Positions 55,293 through 64,000 of a stretch of DNA of 64,000 nucleotides are shown piece by piece. The DNA comes from Methylocaldum sp. 14B (GTDB lineage: Bacteria; Pseudomonadota; Gammaproteobacteria; Methylococcales; Methylococcaceae), in the NCBI RefSeq assembly GCF_002005105.1, contig NZ_MSCV01000034.1, positions 1 to 64,000 of the forward strand. The letters run 5' to 3'. The translations under genes were made by a program, and so were the position numbers. Within the stretch, counting starts at the first letter, position 1. Each line of letters opens with the position of its first letter. The notes under the pieces are model-generated. The model was given only the letters and a program-made list of their open reading frames with translations, was not told the DNA's origin and searched no databases.

Positions 55293-56348
55293 TCACATCG
55301 AGTAGTTCTTCAAACTCTTTGCATTCTGTGCAACCTCCTTGCGCTCGCTATTAGGCAAAGGAATCAGACCTTTATCCGTCAGATAGCCTTCCTCCCCCAT
55401 GGCTTTCTCGCTCGTAAACTCCGCGACATAAGCTTCGATTCCCGGAATCACGCCGACGTGGGCCTTTTTAACATAAAAGAACATCGGCCGGGAAACAGGA
55501 TATTGTTGGGCCGAGATAGTGTCGTAATCCGGTGCGATTCCATCCATGGGAATGGCTGAAATTTTGTCGCCATTTTGGTCCAAGAAACTGAAACCGAATA
55601 TACCTAAAGCTTTGGGGTTGGCATTCAGCTTTTGAACGATCAAATTGTCGTTTTCGCCCGCCTCGATGTACGCGCCGTCCTCCCTGACCGTTTGGCAAAT
55701 TCCTTTATACTGTGCTTCGTCCTTTTCTTTCCAAGCCTTAATCCATTTGAAGGTCTGACAGCCGCCTTCCAGCGCCAACTCGGCAAAGGCGTCTCGTGTA
55801 CCGGAAGTCGGCGGCGGCCCCAGCACTTCGATCTTGACATTCGGCAAAGCCGGATTGATTTGGTTCCAAGTCTTGTACGGATTATCTACCAGTTTGTCGC
55901 ATTCTTGGCAGGATGGATCGGGCACTTTCTTGGCGAGCGCCAGAAACACTTCGCGGCGCGTCAACTCCATCGCCTCCGCTGACTTGGCGTGGGCCAACAC
56001 AATCCCGTCATAACCGATTTTCACCTCGGTAATTTCTTTTACGCCGGCTTTCTGACAGGCGGCCAACTCGGCCTTTTTCATCGGACGTGACGCATTGGCG
56101 ATATCGGGGTATTGAACGCCAACACCGCTGCAGAAAAGCTTAATGCCGCCGCCGGTTCCGGTCGACTCGATTTTTGGAGTCTTGAATTTGCCGCCTCTCC
56201 CGAATTGTTCCGCGACTACCGTCGCAAACGGATAAACAGTCGAAGAACCCACAATACTGATGTAATCGCGGGCTGCTTCGGCGTGTGCCTTAGCGCCGAA
56301 CAGCGCCATCGAGATGACCGCTGCGAACCCCAAGAATTTATTTTTCAC
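55293..56348 (-). CDS. pstS: Phosphate-binding protein PstS
   Basis: 351 aa from a GTG start at 56348, chosen because GGGGGA precedes it by 5 bases; upstream ATGs have no ribosome site. Signal peptide MKNKFLGFAAVISMALFGAKAHA. Mature protein opens with ISIVGSSTVYPFATVVAEQF, the phosphate-binding loop 1, and has ESTGTGGGIKLFCSG and PPPTSGTRDAFAELALEGG, other anion-contact loops. Periplasmic receptor for PstCAB. No convincing Pho box was found upstream. Confidence 0.93.
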   Translation of the reverse strand: MKNKFLGFAAVISMALFGAKAHAEAARDYISIVGSSTVYPFATVVAEQFGRGGKFKTPKIESTGTGGGIKLFCSGVGVQYPDIANASRPMKKAELAACQKAGVKEITEVKIGYDGIVLAHAKSAEAMELTRREVFLALAKKVPDPSCQECDKLVDNPYKTWNQINPALPNVKIEVLGPPPTSGTRDAFAELALEGGCQTFKWIKAWKEKDEAQYKGICQTVREDGAYIEAGENDNLIVQKLNANPKALGIFGFSFLDQNGDKISAIPMDGIAPDYDTISAQQYPVSRPMFFYVKKAHVGVIPGIEAYVAEFTSEKAMGEEGYLTDKGLIPLPNSERKEVAQNAKSLKNYSM

Positions 56349-56527
56349 TAGATCCCCCATCGTAAACTGAATATCAACCACGGCTAGATTCCGGAAATCG
56401 CCTCACAGCAGGACATTTTTAACAAAGAATTGTTACCGTAATATTTCAATCCGCCATGGGTCCGAACGCCGTATTTAGATCTCATCAACCTACAAAAGTG
56501 TGCCCCAATCAACTCGAGGCCGAAAAA

Positions 56528-57490
56528 CTATGGATTTGAAGTGGCCAGGTTTTGTGCCAGCTCGACTCGGTCCTCTACAGAAAGCGGTATTTCAACCATA
56601 CGTTCGACTTGGCGCAAACGAGGCAGAATGCCAATTTTATTGGCGAGCTGAATGCTCAAGCCCGGTCTAGCGTTAATTTCGAGCATCAATGGACCAAAAT
56701 TCTTATCCAAAACAATATCGACACCGATAAACCCCAACTTGACCAAATCGTGACAGCGCGCCGTCAGCGCAAGAATTTCACTCCAATACGGAATTTCCAA
56801 TCCGGCTAGCTTGCCTCCCGTATCCGGATGCTGATCAATGGGCGTTTCGCGCCAGACACCGGAAAACGTTCGCCCACTCGCCAAATCTATCCCGACCCCA
56901 ATGGCACCCTGATGGAGATTCGCCTTGCCGTCGGATAATCGCGTCGGCAGCCGCATCATGGCCAACACCGGCACCCCTCGGAACACAATTGTTCGGATGT
57001 CCGGCACGCCCTGATAGCTGATCTGATCGAATATCGGGTCGAATTTGACCCGATATTCGATCAACGCCGAATCGGGCAACCCGCCCAGACTGTACATACC
57101 GCTCAAGATATTGGAAATGTGATGCCCCACTTCATCATCATTGGCCAAAGCGCCACTGGCTTTTCGATGGCGTCCGTTTTGGCGGCCGACGATGATCAGG
57201 ATTCCCTCGCCGCCGCTGCCGTGCGCCGGCTTGATGACGAAATCCTCATACGGCTCGACCATCTCCCTTAACTTCTCGATTTGATGTTCGATCTCGACGA
57301 TTCCGTACAGTTTCGGCACGGCAATGCCAGCGCTCAAAGCAAGCGCTTTGGTTTTGGACTTGTCATCGACCAAGGGAAAATAGCGGCGGGGATTATACGG
57401 GAGAATGAAATCAGCATTGCGTTCGTTCATTCCCATAATTCCCTGGCCGCGCAGGCGCTCCCAAGGAAATCGAATGCTCCAAAATCCCAT
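56528..57490 (-). CDS. RimK-like ATP-grasp amide ligase
   Basis: 320 aa. ATP-grasp ligase of the alpha-L-glutamate ligase-related group: DFVIKPAHGSGGEGILIIVG binds ATP, and GFIGVDIVLDKNFGPLMLEINARPGLSIQLAN holds the Mg-coordinating EIN. No preATP-grasp start like RimK, so peptide or small-molecule substrates are more likely than ribosomal S6. It follows the transglutaminase-like gene by 4 bases and shares its operon. Known gene clusters of this trio are conserved in many proteobacteria. Confidence 0.85.
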   Translation of the reverse strand: MGFWSIRFPWERLRGQGIMGMNERNADFILPYNPRRYFPLVDDKSKTKALALSAGIAVPKLYGIVEIEHQIEKLREMVEPYEDFVIKPAHGSGGEGILIIVGRQNGRHRKASGALANDDEVGHHISNILSGMYSLGGLPDSALIEYRVKFDPIFDQISYQGVPDIRTIVFRGVPVLAMMRLPTRLSDGKANLHQGAIGVGIDLASGRTFSGVWRETPIDQHPDTGGKLAGLEIPYWSEILALTARCHDLVKLGFIGVDIVLDKNFGPLMLEINARPGLSIQLANKIGILPRLRQVERMVEIPLSVEDRVELAQNLATSNP

Positions 57491-57494
57491 ATGC

Positions 57495-59024
57495 CTATCG
57501 TCTCAGCGCCGCTCTGAAACGCCATAGCTCGGTCAGGCGATAACCGGTATAGCGTCCGAGCAACAAGGTCATAGCGAGTACCACCAAGAGGATTTCCGGG
57601 AACACAAACACGAGATGTCCGAGGGTTTTACTGCTCATAATGAGATAGGCAAGCGAAGCAACCAGCAGACTTCCCAGTCCTTGTTTCAGGGCTTCGGCAG
57701 GACCCGACTCTTCCCAAACCAGAGACATTCGTTCTATGGTCATCGCTAAAATCACCATCGGGAACAGGGCTATCGAAAGACCACGATCTATACCCAATTT
57801 GTGGCTAAATAAGCTGACCGTCGCCATCAGCAAGATAACGATGATCAGCACCGACGCCAAACGGGGAACCAATAGAAGCTTTAGATATTCCAGATAGAAG
57901 CGGATGAGGAGTCCCGACGCCACGAGTACGCAAAAAAGCATCACGCCCCATAAGAGTTCGGTCTCTCGAAAAGCCAACGCGATCAAAACCGGCATAAAGG
58001 TACCGAACGTTTTGATGCCGATGACATTGCGCAAGAACACGATAAAAAACGCGCCTACCGGCACCAAGAGCAGCACGCGATAGACGTTTTGAGTTTGTAC
58101 CGGAAGGCTGAACAGAGAAAACTCCATGATGCGCGAACCCATCTGCCGCGCTCGCTGCTCGGCTACTAGGGTCATGTCCTGAGTATGTTTTCTCACCGAA
58201 TATTCGACTTTGGCATGCTTGCCGCCGGTTATCTCGAGCACCGGAGAATCTCCCAAATGCCACACGATGGCTTCTTTGGGAAATCCGGTTTCACCCGTTT
58301 CCGGACCGAACGGCAGCCAACCGACGCCGTCGAAGATTTCCAGCCAAGGCGTCAAGGCACCGTGACTGATACCGTCCCTGAGAATCAGGACATGCGTCAT
58401 TCGCGCCGGAACATCCGCGGCAGCCAGCAAATTTATGACTCGGCGAACCCAGTCTTCGGAACCCTGGATGTCCTGCCTGAGCAAAACGACGTTAGGATCG
58501 GGAGTCGGCGCATTAAGGCGCAACAACAGCTCACGGGCAAACGTAGCGGCATCGGCGGATTTGCTGCGCACCTCGTCCAGCAAGGCCCATGCGGCCGAAC
58601 GCATCAACTCCGGAAACTCGGACGCCTGTACACTGGGTACCGAATAGATTGCGGAAGGCAAGGCCGCCATCGGATCGCGGGCCAGATTAATGCGGTAATA
58701 AAGCACCTGATAGCCTTTTACCCGCCGCACTGCCCATTCAGCGAAGCGCTGTGTCCCGTCATCCTCGGTCGTCAGGCCATAATTGCTGGATACGAAGTTC
58801 TCGTCGACGACCGTGTAACCAACAGGGGCGCGGGGAATGGAGAAATGCACCTTTACCGGCGTATCCCGCTTCGCCTTGAATTCGATGCGCGCCTCGACGG
58901 TCCACACTTCCGCCTGCTCTGTAGGCAGCAAAGGCAAACCGAGCCGGGTTACCTTGTACCAGCACAGCGAAACACCGATGGCCACCAAAACCAATGCCAG
59001 TATCTTAACGTGCAGGTTCCGCAA
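57495..59024 (-). CDS. Inactive transglutaminase fused to seven-helix membrane domain
   Basis: 509 aa from a TTG start at 59024 with an AGGAT ribosome site 7 bases away. N-terminal signal anchor (about 7-25), a periplasmic transglutaminase-like domain (about 30-275) lacking the Cys-His-Asp pattern I would expect for activity, then about seven membrane helices (about 310-500) with FGTFMPVLIALAFRETELLWG. It is the middle gene of the ATP-grasp/retropepsin trio and may display or export the product. Function unknown. Known in databases as inactive transglutaminase fused to 7TM. Confidence 0.82.
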   Translation of the reverse strand: MRNLHVKILALVLVAIGVSLCWYKVTRLGLPLLPTEQAEVWTVEARIEFKAKRDTPVKVHFSIPRAPVGYTVVDENFVSSNYGLTTEDDGTQRFAEWAVRRVKGYQVLYYRINLARDPMAALPSAIYSVPSVQASEFPELMRSAAWALLDEVRSKSADAATFARELLLRLNAPTPDPNVVLLRQDIQGSEDWVRRVINLLAAADVPARMTHVLILRDGISHGALTPWLEIFDGVGWLPFGPETGETGFPKEAIVWHLGDSPVLEITGGKHAKVEYSVRKHTQDMTLVAEQRARQMGSRIMEFSLFSLPVQTQNVYRVLLLVPVGAFFIVFLRNVIGIKTFGTFMPVLIALAFRETELLWGVMLFCVLVASGLLIRFYLEYLKLLLVPRLASVLIIVILLMATVSLFSHKLGIDRGLSIALFPMVILAMTIERMSLVWEESGPAEALKQGLGSLLVASLAYLIMSSKTLGHLVFVFPEILLVVLAMTLLLGRYTGYRLTELWRFRAALRR

Positions 59025-59064
59025 GAATTTATCCTACGTTAAGGGTGACAGTCGAACCGTGCGT

Positions 59065-59604
59065 CTATTTGCTTTTGTTTTGGTCAGACTCGCTAGACAC
59101 ACAAGGGTCGCTATCCGCTTTATACAAAAAGGTGTCCCCCGAGTCGACCAGCGCTACGTCTTTGAGAAAACTTCGGCCTAAAAGCACCGGGTAATTGAAA
59201 TTGCTCCGATCGACAAGAGTGAACTCGGTTTCGTAATTTCTGCCATTCTTGCACAGCACCAGCTTCACGACGTCACGCTTGGTCGCGCGTGTCTTACGCT
59301 CCTTGATATAAACAGTCCGGACTAGAGGACGCTCAACCGTGATGGATTTATCGTCGTCGGTTCCGGTCAGCGTGAAACGTACCCATTCCTCACTATTTTT
59401 CGTAAAGTGCTCGATGTTGTCGGCATGCAAAGACGACGTTTTGGCGCCGGTATCCAGCTTCGCCGTTATGCGGATGTTCCATGGCTTGAGAAACACGGAT
59501 TCCAGCCAGCCCATGACGGCTTTTTCGCGGACGGCCGACTGCGCCTCGGCAGCCAAAATCGCGATTGAGAGTGTCAACAAGAAGATCAAGGTGCCGAATC
59601 GCAT
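59065..59604 (-). CDS. Retropepsin-like aspartic protease (RimB/Zn_protease type)
   Basis: 179 aa from the ATG at 59604; an upstream ATG is possible. Signal peptide MRFGTLIFLLTLSIAILAAEA, so periplasmic. Catalytic motif KLDTGAKTSSLHADN is the DTGA of retropepsin-like enzymes, and NYPVLLGRSFLKD gives the hydrophobic-hydrophobic-Gly of the second loop. One domain, so it must dimerise. First of the three-gene cluster, 40 bases before the next gene. By analogy with RimB it may trim or cleave an amino-acid extension made by the ATP-grasp ligase. Confidence 0.83.
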   Translation of the reverse strand: MRFGTLIFLLTLSIAILAAEAQSAVREKAVMGWLESVFLKPWNIRITAKLDTGAKTSSLHADNIEHFTKNSEEWVRFTLTGTDDDKSITVERPLVRTVYIKERKTRATKRDVVKLVLCKNGRNYETEFTLVDRSNFNYPVLLGRSFLKDVALVDSGDTFLYKADSDPCVSSESDQNKSK

Positions 59605-59843
59605 CACGAAGCTATAGATTTGGAGCACTCGTCTACGCTAACGGGAATCGACGAGCGGCGGAACACGATTAAGGACGTGAGGCTGGTGGCGTCGGATAGC
59701 TGCCAACGGCGTAGAATGGCACGACCGCAGATACTCTTCACATTCACCACGCGGGGAACGACTTGCCGAAGCTGACTTCTCCGGCAAGTACAAGAAAGCA
59801 AAACTAATTTAGAATCGATCCAAACCGGGGAGTTGGATCAAGA

Positions 59844-60458
59844 CTAATCTTCGACTATCGTCAAACCTTTTTTCTGGCTCGCGTAATAAGCGGAGATATC
59901 CTTCATATCTTCCTCTGACAGCCCCTCGGCGATGCCATTCATGATCGGATTTTTCCGGGCCCCGGATTTGTAATCGTGCAAAGATTTAATGAGATAGCTC
60001 TCATGCTGTCCGGCAAGACGCGGAAAGTTCGGATCGGTCGTATTGCCGTCTTCTCCATGGCATCCCCCACAGCTTTCCGCTTTCCCTTGCCCGACTGCCG
60101 GATTGCCAGTAACGGGCAATTTGACGTTTATTGCACGGAACCGCGATATATAAGCGGCGATGTCCTCTATATCTCGATCGCTCATGTTTGCCGCGTTTCC
60201 AAGCATGCTTCCGTGCTTACGCTGTCCGGAGCGGTAAGCCTTAAGCGCTGAAACGACATAATCGGCGTGCTGCCCCCCGACGCGCGGCACATGATAGGTG
60301 GGATAGGCATTCGTGTACCCAGCCACCCCGTGACACCCTTCGCAAGTATAAAACTTCGTTTTTCCCGCTTCGGGATCTCCGGCCGCATTGACGCCCGGAA
60401 CGATTAACGCACCAGCCAAACCTGCAGCCATCAGGCCCCACAAATTATTTGTTTTCAT
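59844..60458 (-). CDS. Cytochrome c4 (di-heme)
   Basis: 204 aa with signal peptide MKTNNLWGLMAAGLAGALIV, cleaved after VNA. Two heme sites: CEGCHG at Cys39/Cys42/His43 and CGGCHG near residue 130. Axial Met ligands in GSMLGNAANMS and PIMNGIAEGLS. Periplasmic electron carrier between bc1 and terminal oxidase, or to c-type oxidases. It stands alone, with ribosome site GGAG. The 215-bp gap downstream to the retropepsin gene has no other feature. Confidence 0.92.
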   Translation of the reverse strand: MKTNNLWGLMAAGLAGALIVPGVNAAGDPEAGKTKFYTCEGCHGVAGYTNAYPTYHVPRVGGQHADYVVSALKAYRSGQRKHGSMLGNAANMSDRDIEDIAAYISRFRAINVKLPVTGNPAVGQGKAESCGGCHGEDGNTTDPNFPRLAGQHESYLIKSLHDYKSGARKNPIMNGIAEGLSEEDMKDISAYYASQKKGLTIVED

Positions 60459-60534
60459 TCAATGTGCTCCAAGAATCTACGGACTTATCAAACTAGCGAA
60501 ACAGGCGCCGCGATGAATTGCTCCCCCGCATAGA

Positions 60535-60559
60535 CAGCAAAAACCCGGATTGAACCGGG
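60535..60559 (-). terminator. Second hairpin downstream of rpoC
   Basis: Short stem CCCGG/CCGGG (60544-60548 with 60555-60559), 6-base loop, followed on the minus strand by GTTTTTGC. A weaker backup terminator. Confidence 0.5.
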
Positions 60560-60636
60560 CAGCATGTCGGGGACAACGAGGACCCCAAAGTTAAACGAAT
60601 TATATTACCGATAAATCACTGTTTGACAATCGCTCG

Positions 60637-60679
60637 ACAAAAAACGGCAAGCCGATTTTGAGAGATCGGCCCGCCGTTT
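60637..60679 (-). terminator. Intrinsic terminator of the rpoBC operon
   Basis: On the minus strand AAACGGCGGGCCGAT pairs with ATCGGCTTGCCGTTT (arms around 60665-60679 and 60642-60656, CTTG/GGGC bulged) and is followed by TTTTTTG. It lies 11 bases after the rpoC stop codon. Confidence 0.9.
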
Positions 60680-60689
60680 GGATGCCGTC

Positions 60690-63600
60690 CTACATGCTCA
60701 GCGCTTGTTTCAAGGCTTCTTCTACGTCACCCGCATCGATCGTTGCTGCCGCTTCGACTTCCTCGCCCTCCGCGAGCTTCGCCCGGCGTTTGCGATCGAG
60801 ATGGTAGGCCAATCCCGTTCCGGCGGGAATCAAGCGACCAACGATAACGTTTTCCTTCAGCCCGAGGAGCTTGTCGCTCAAACCGCGAATCGCGGCTTCC
60901 GTCAGCACACGAGTAGTCTCTTGGAAAGAGGCGGCGGAAATAAACGACTCGGTAGACAACGAGGCTTTTGTAATACCCAAGAGAACCGGCTCGTAGCACG
61001 CCGGAATCTTGCCTTCGGCCTCGGCCTTATCGTTCTCCTCCAGCACCCGCGCACGATCGGCTTGCTCACCCTTGAGGAAAATGGTGTCGCCGGGGTCCGT
61101 AATTTCAACCTTTCTCAGCATCTGGCGAATGATAACCTCGATGTGCTTATCGTTGATCTTCACGCCTTGCAGCCGGTAGACGTCCTGGATTTCCTTCACC
61201 AAATAAGATGCCAATTCGGCCACCCCACGAAGCCGGAGGATGTCGTGAGGCGTCAGATCGCCCTCGGCTATCGTTTCTCCTTGCTCCACATGCTCGCCCT
61301 CGAACACCGTGATGTGACGCCATTTCGGGATGAGCACTTCATGCTGGTGGCCGTGGGCATCGGTAATAATGATGCGACGCTTGCCTTTCGTCTCCTTGCC
61401 GAAGCTGACGGTGCCGGTAGCCTCCGCCAAAATTGCCGGATCTTTCGTCTTACGGGCTTCGAAAAGATCGGCAACTCGAGGTAGACCACCGGTAATGTCG
61501 CGAGTCTTACTGGACTCTTGAGGAATCCTCGCCAAGACGTCACCGACCTGCACCAAATCGCCGTCGTGAATACCGATGATGGCACCGGCCGGCAGAAAAT
61601 ATTGGGCCGCGATTTCCGTAGAGGGAATCCGAATGTCGTTCCCTTGCTCATCGACCAGCTTGACCATCGGCCGCAAATCCTTGCCCGCGCCACCTCTCTG
61701 CTTGGGATCGATGACCACCATGGAGCTCAAGCCCGTCACTTCGTCCGATTGCTCGCGAACCGTGACGCCCTCAATGAAATCGACCAGCTTGGCGTAACCC
61801 TTAACTTCGGTAACAACCGGGTGGGTATGCGGATCCCAGTTCACCACGACCTGACCGGCCCTGACCGGACTGCCCTCGCGTACCGACAAAACGGCACCGT
61901 AAGGGATCTTGTAGCGCTCACGCTCACGGCCGTGTTCGTCGATCACGCTGACTTCACCCGACCGCGAGACGGCGACCAGGTTGCCGTCCTTGTTGACGAC
62001 CGTCTTCAGATTAGTCAGCTTAATCGTACCCGCGGATTTCACTTCCACGTTGCTAATGGCTGCCGACCGGGATGCCGCACCGCCGATGTGGAAGGTGCGC
62101 ATGGTCAGCTGGGTGCCGGGCTCGCCGATCGACTGAGCCGCGATAACCCCAATCGCCTCGCCGCTATTGACCTTGTGGCCACGCCCCAGATCGCGTCCGT
62201 AACACGTAGCGCAAACGCCGTAGCGGGTTCTGCAGCTGATGACCGACCGTACGCGCACGTTGTCGACGCTATGGGCTTCCAGCACATTCACGGCGTGTTC
62301 ATCCAGGATCGAGCCGGCGGTCAGGATCAACTCCTGAGTGGACGGATCTCTGACGTCCTCGGCCAATGCCCGTCCGAGCACCCGCTCAGCCAGAGGCTCG
62401 ACCACATCGCCGCCCTCGATCAAGGGCGCCATGAGCAAACCGTCATTGGTGCCGCAATCGTCTTCGGTGATGACCAAATCCTGGGCCACATCCACAAGCC
62501 GGCGCGTGAGATAACCCGAGTTCGCGGTCTTGAGCGCGGTATCGGCGAGACCTTTACGAGCGCCGTGAGTCGAGATGAAGTATTGAAGAACGTCCAATCC
62601 TTCCCGGAAGTTGGCGGTAATGGGCGTTTCGATGATCGACCCGTCCGGTTTCGCCATAAGGCCGCGCATACCGGACAACTGGCGAATCTGCGCCGCGGAA
62701 CCACGGGCACCGGAATCGGCCATCATAAAGATCGAGTTGAAGGACTTCTGCTCGGCGGTTTGTCCATCGGGCATCTCGACTTTTTCCGTACCCAGTCCTT
62801 CCATCATGACCTTAGCGACTTGGTCGTTCGCATGCGACCAGATATCGACGACTTTGTTGTAGCGCTCGCCGTCGGTCACCAAACCCGAAGCATACTGATT
62901 CTGGATCTCCTTAACTTCCAGTTCTGCGGCCCGGATAATTTCTTCCTTCCGAGTCGGGATAGCCATGTCGTCGACACCGAAAGACATGCCGGCGCGGGTC
63001 GCGTGAGAAAAGCCCAGATACATCAACTGATCGGCAAAGACAACCGTGGCTTTGATGCCCAAAGTGCGATAGCAGTAGTTGATCAGTCTGGAGATCGCCT
63101 TCTTGGTCATATCCTGGTTGATCATCTCGAACGGGATTCCCTCCGGCACGATGGTCCAAATCAGCGCGCGCCCCACAATGGTTTCAACCCGCTTAAACGC
63201 GGTCGTTCTTTCGCCGTTCTCCCCGACAATGGTTTCATGGATCCGAACATGCACGCGGGCATGGAGATCGACCGACTTGGTTTGAAACGCCCGATGAACT
63301 TCGGCCACGTCCGCGAAAAACATGCCGGTTCCCTTGGCATCGATTCTTTCGCGGCTCATGTAATAGAGCCCTAACACCACGTCCTGGGTAGGATTGATGA
63401 TCGGCTCGCCGTTGGCCGGCGACAGAATGTTGTTCGTCGCCATCATCAGCGTGCGAGCTTCCAACTGCGCCTCCAGAGAAAGCGGAACGTGAACCGCCAT
63501 CTGGTCGCCGTCGAAGTCGGCATTGAAGGCCGTGCAGACCAAGGGGTGCAACTGGATCGCCTTACCCTCGATCAGGATCGGTTCGAACGCCTGGATGCCG

Positions 63601-64000
63601 AGCCTGTGCAGCGTAGGCGCACGGTTCAGCAAGACCGGATGCTCGCGGATCACCTCGTCGAGAATATCCCAAACTTCCGCGCTTTCTTTTTCCACCATTT
63701 TCTTGGCGGCCTTGATCGTGGTCGCAAGCCCGCGGAACTGAAGTTTGCTGAAGATGAACGGCTTGAACAATTCGAGAGCCATCTTCTTCGGCAAGCCGCA
63801 CTGGTGCAACTTCAAGGTAGGACCGACAACGATCACCGAACGGCCGGAATAGTCCACGCGCTTTCCGAGCAGGTTCTGGCGGAATCGCCCCTGCTTGCCT
63901 TTGATCATATCGGCTAGCGATTTGAGCGGCCGCTTGTTCGAGCCGGTTATGGCGCGTCCGCGACGGCCGTTATCGAGCAAGGCGTCGACAGCTTCCTGCA
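60690..64000 (-). CDS. rpoC: RNA polymerase beta-prime subunit, C-terminal three quarters (cut by window)
   Basis: The frame is open to the right edge; about 1100 residues are visible of roughly 1400. It opens [17 protein letters not shown], which in E. coli lies near residue 305. [13 protein letters not shown] and the catalytic NADFDGDQM (63504-63524), bridge helix/trigger region [10 protein letters not shown] and [11 protein letters not shown], then a zinc site [15 protein letters not shown]. The C-terminus ends in ALKQALSM. Catalytic subunit of transcription. Followed by a strong terminator. N-terminal part and rpoB are outside. Confidence 0.97.
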   Translation of the reverse strand, partial: QEAVDALLDNGRRGRAITGSNKRPLKSLADMIKGKQGRFRQNLLGKRVDYSGRSVIVVGPTLKLHQCGLPKKMALELFKPFIFSKLQFRGLATTIKAAKKMVEKESAEVWDILDEVIREHPVLLNRAPTLHRLGIQAFEPILIEGKAIQLHPLVCTAFNADFDGDQMAVHVPLSLEAQLEARTLMMATNNILSPANGEPIINPTQDVVLGLYYMSRERIDAKGTGMFFADVAEVHRAFQTKSVDLHARVHVRIHETIVGENGERTTAFKRVETIVGRALIWTIVPEGIPFEMINQDMTKKAISRLINYCYRTLGIKATVVFADQLMYLGFSHATRAGMSFGVDDMAIPTRKEEIIRAAELEVKEIQNQYASGLVTDGERYNKVVDIWSHANDQVAKVMMEGLGTEKVEMPDGQTAEQKSFNSIFMMADSGARGSAAQIRQLSGMRGLMAKPDGSIIETPITANFREGLDVLQYFISTHGARKGLADTALKTANSGYLTRRLVDVAQDLVITEDDCGTNDGLLMAPLIEGGDVVEPLAERVLGRALAEDVRDPSTQELILTAGSILDEHAVNVLEAHSVDNVRVRSVISCRTRYGVCATCYGRDLGRGHKVNSGEAIGVIAAQSIGEPGTQLTMRTFHIGGAASRSAAISNVEVKSAGTIKLTNLKTVVNKDGNLVAVSRSGEVSVIDEHGRERERYKIPYGAVLSVREGSPVRAGQVVVNWDPHTHPVVTEVKGYAKLVDFIEGVTVREQSDEVTGLSSMVVIDPKQRGGAGKDLRPMVKLVDEQGNDIRIPSTEIAAQYFLPAGAIIGIHDGDLVQVGDVLARIPQESSKTRDITGGLPRVADLFEARKTKDPAILAEATGTVSFGKETKGKRRIIITDAHGHQHEVLIPKWRHITVFEGEHVEQGETIAEGDLTPHDILRLRGVAELASYLVKEIQDVYRLQGVKINDKHIEVIIRQMLRKVEITDPGDTIFLKGEQADRARVLEENDKAEAEGKIPACYEPVLLGITKASLSTESFISAASFQETTRVLTEAAIRGLSDKLLGLKENVIVGRLIPAGTGLAYHLDRKRRAKLAEGEEVEAAATIDAGDVEEALKQALSM

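Noticed and set aside
56349-56520. Pho box upstream of pstS
   Set aside because: No 7-bp CTGTCAT-like direct repeats with 11-bp period were visible on either strand.
59604-59801. Short minus-strand frame upstream of the retropepsin gene
   Set aside because: Overlaps the probable promoter/leader and has no ribosome site or protein-like sequence.

Overview
The window is about 64 kb of a moderately GC-rich gammaproteobacterial chromosome. The evidence is PilS/PilR, Rsd, BamD, RluD, MsbA, RNase PH/RdgB, a sigma32-type clpB promoter and an RNA polymerase beta-prime very close to the Enterobacteria/Pseudomonas form. An environmental gammaproteobacterium with an elaborate surface glycan is likely. 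A Methylococcales-like host would fit, but that is inference and no methane-oxidation gene is visible.

Layout. (1) About 84-6715: a compact, decaying integrative element, all on the minus strand. It holds a tyrosine integrase next to the 3' end of yicC, a frameshifted pseudogene, small orphan genes, an AlpA-like regulator, a Toprim primase and a DUF3987 helicase-like protein. An 11-bp perfect (15/17) direct repeat at its two ends is a candidate att pair. (2) 6.7-16.2 kb: yicC, a Hanks-type kinase, rsd, a Nudix hydrolase, sucCD, pilSR and a small membrane protein. (3) 16.4-33.3 kb: a lipopolysaccharide/exopolysaccharide region with msbA, two O-antigen ligase/polymerase-like proteins, a heptosyltransferase, eight other glycosyltransferases (three of them tandem paralogues) and a sulfotransferase. 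A DedA/VTT protein and a CorA transporter are interspersed. (4) 33.5-48.7 kb: clpB with a near-consensus heat-shock promoter, a VpsR-like regulator lacking the sigma54 contact loop, mgtC, a penicillin-acylase-family hydrolase, rph, a beta carbonic anhydrase, rdgB, a ZIP transporter, pgeF, rluD, bamD, a PfkB kinase and an RRM protein. (5) 48.8-64 kb: a large orphan lipoprotein, the complete pstSCAB-phoU operon, a three-gene ATP-grasp / inactive transglutaminase-7TM / retropepsin-like cluster, cytochrome c4 and the 3' three quarters of rpoC, which runs off the right edge.

A second layer is a set of intergenic inverted-repeat cassettes (9906-10166, 29980-30110, 38847-38974, 44379-44620). They are bounded by 15-20 bp terminal inverted repeats, and three contain GTAG-headed REP palindromes typical of RAYT-mobilised repeats. 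Two of them use the terminal repeat to supply the stop codon of the upstream gene. A 42-bp palindromic tandem duplication sits inside pilR. No RAYT transposase, CRISPR array, rRNA or tRNA gene was recognised. The best candidates for something under-described are these cassettes, the yicC-linked mini-element and the ATP-grasp/retropepsin cluster.
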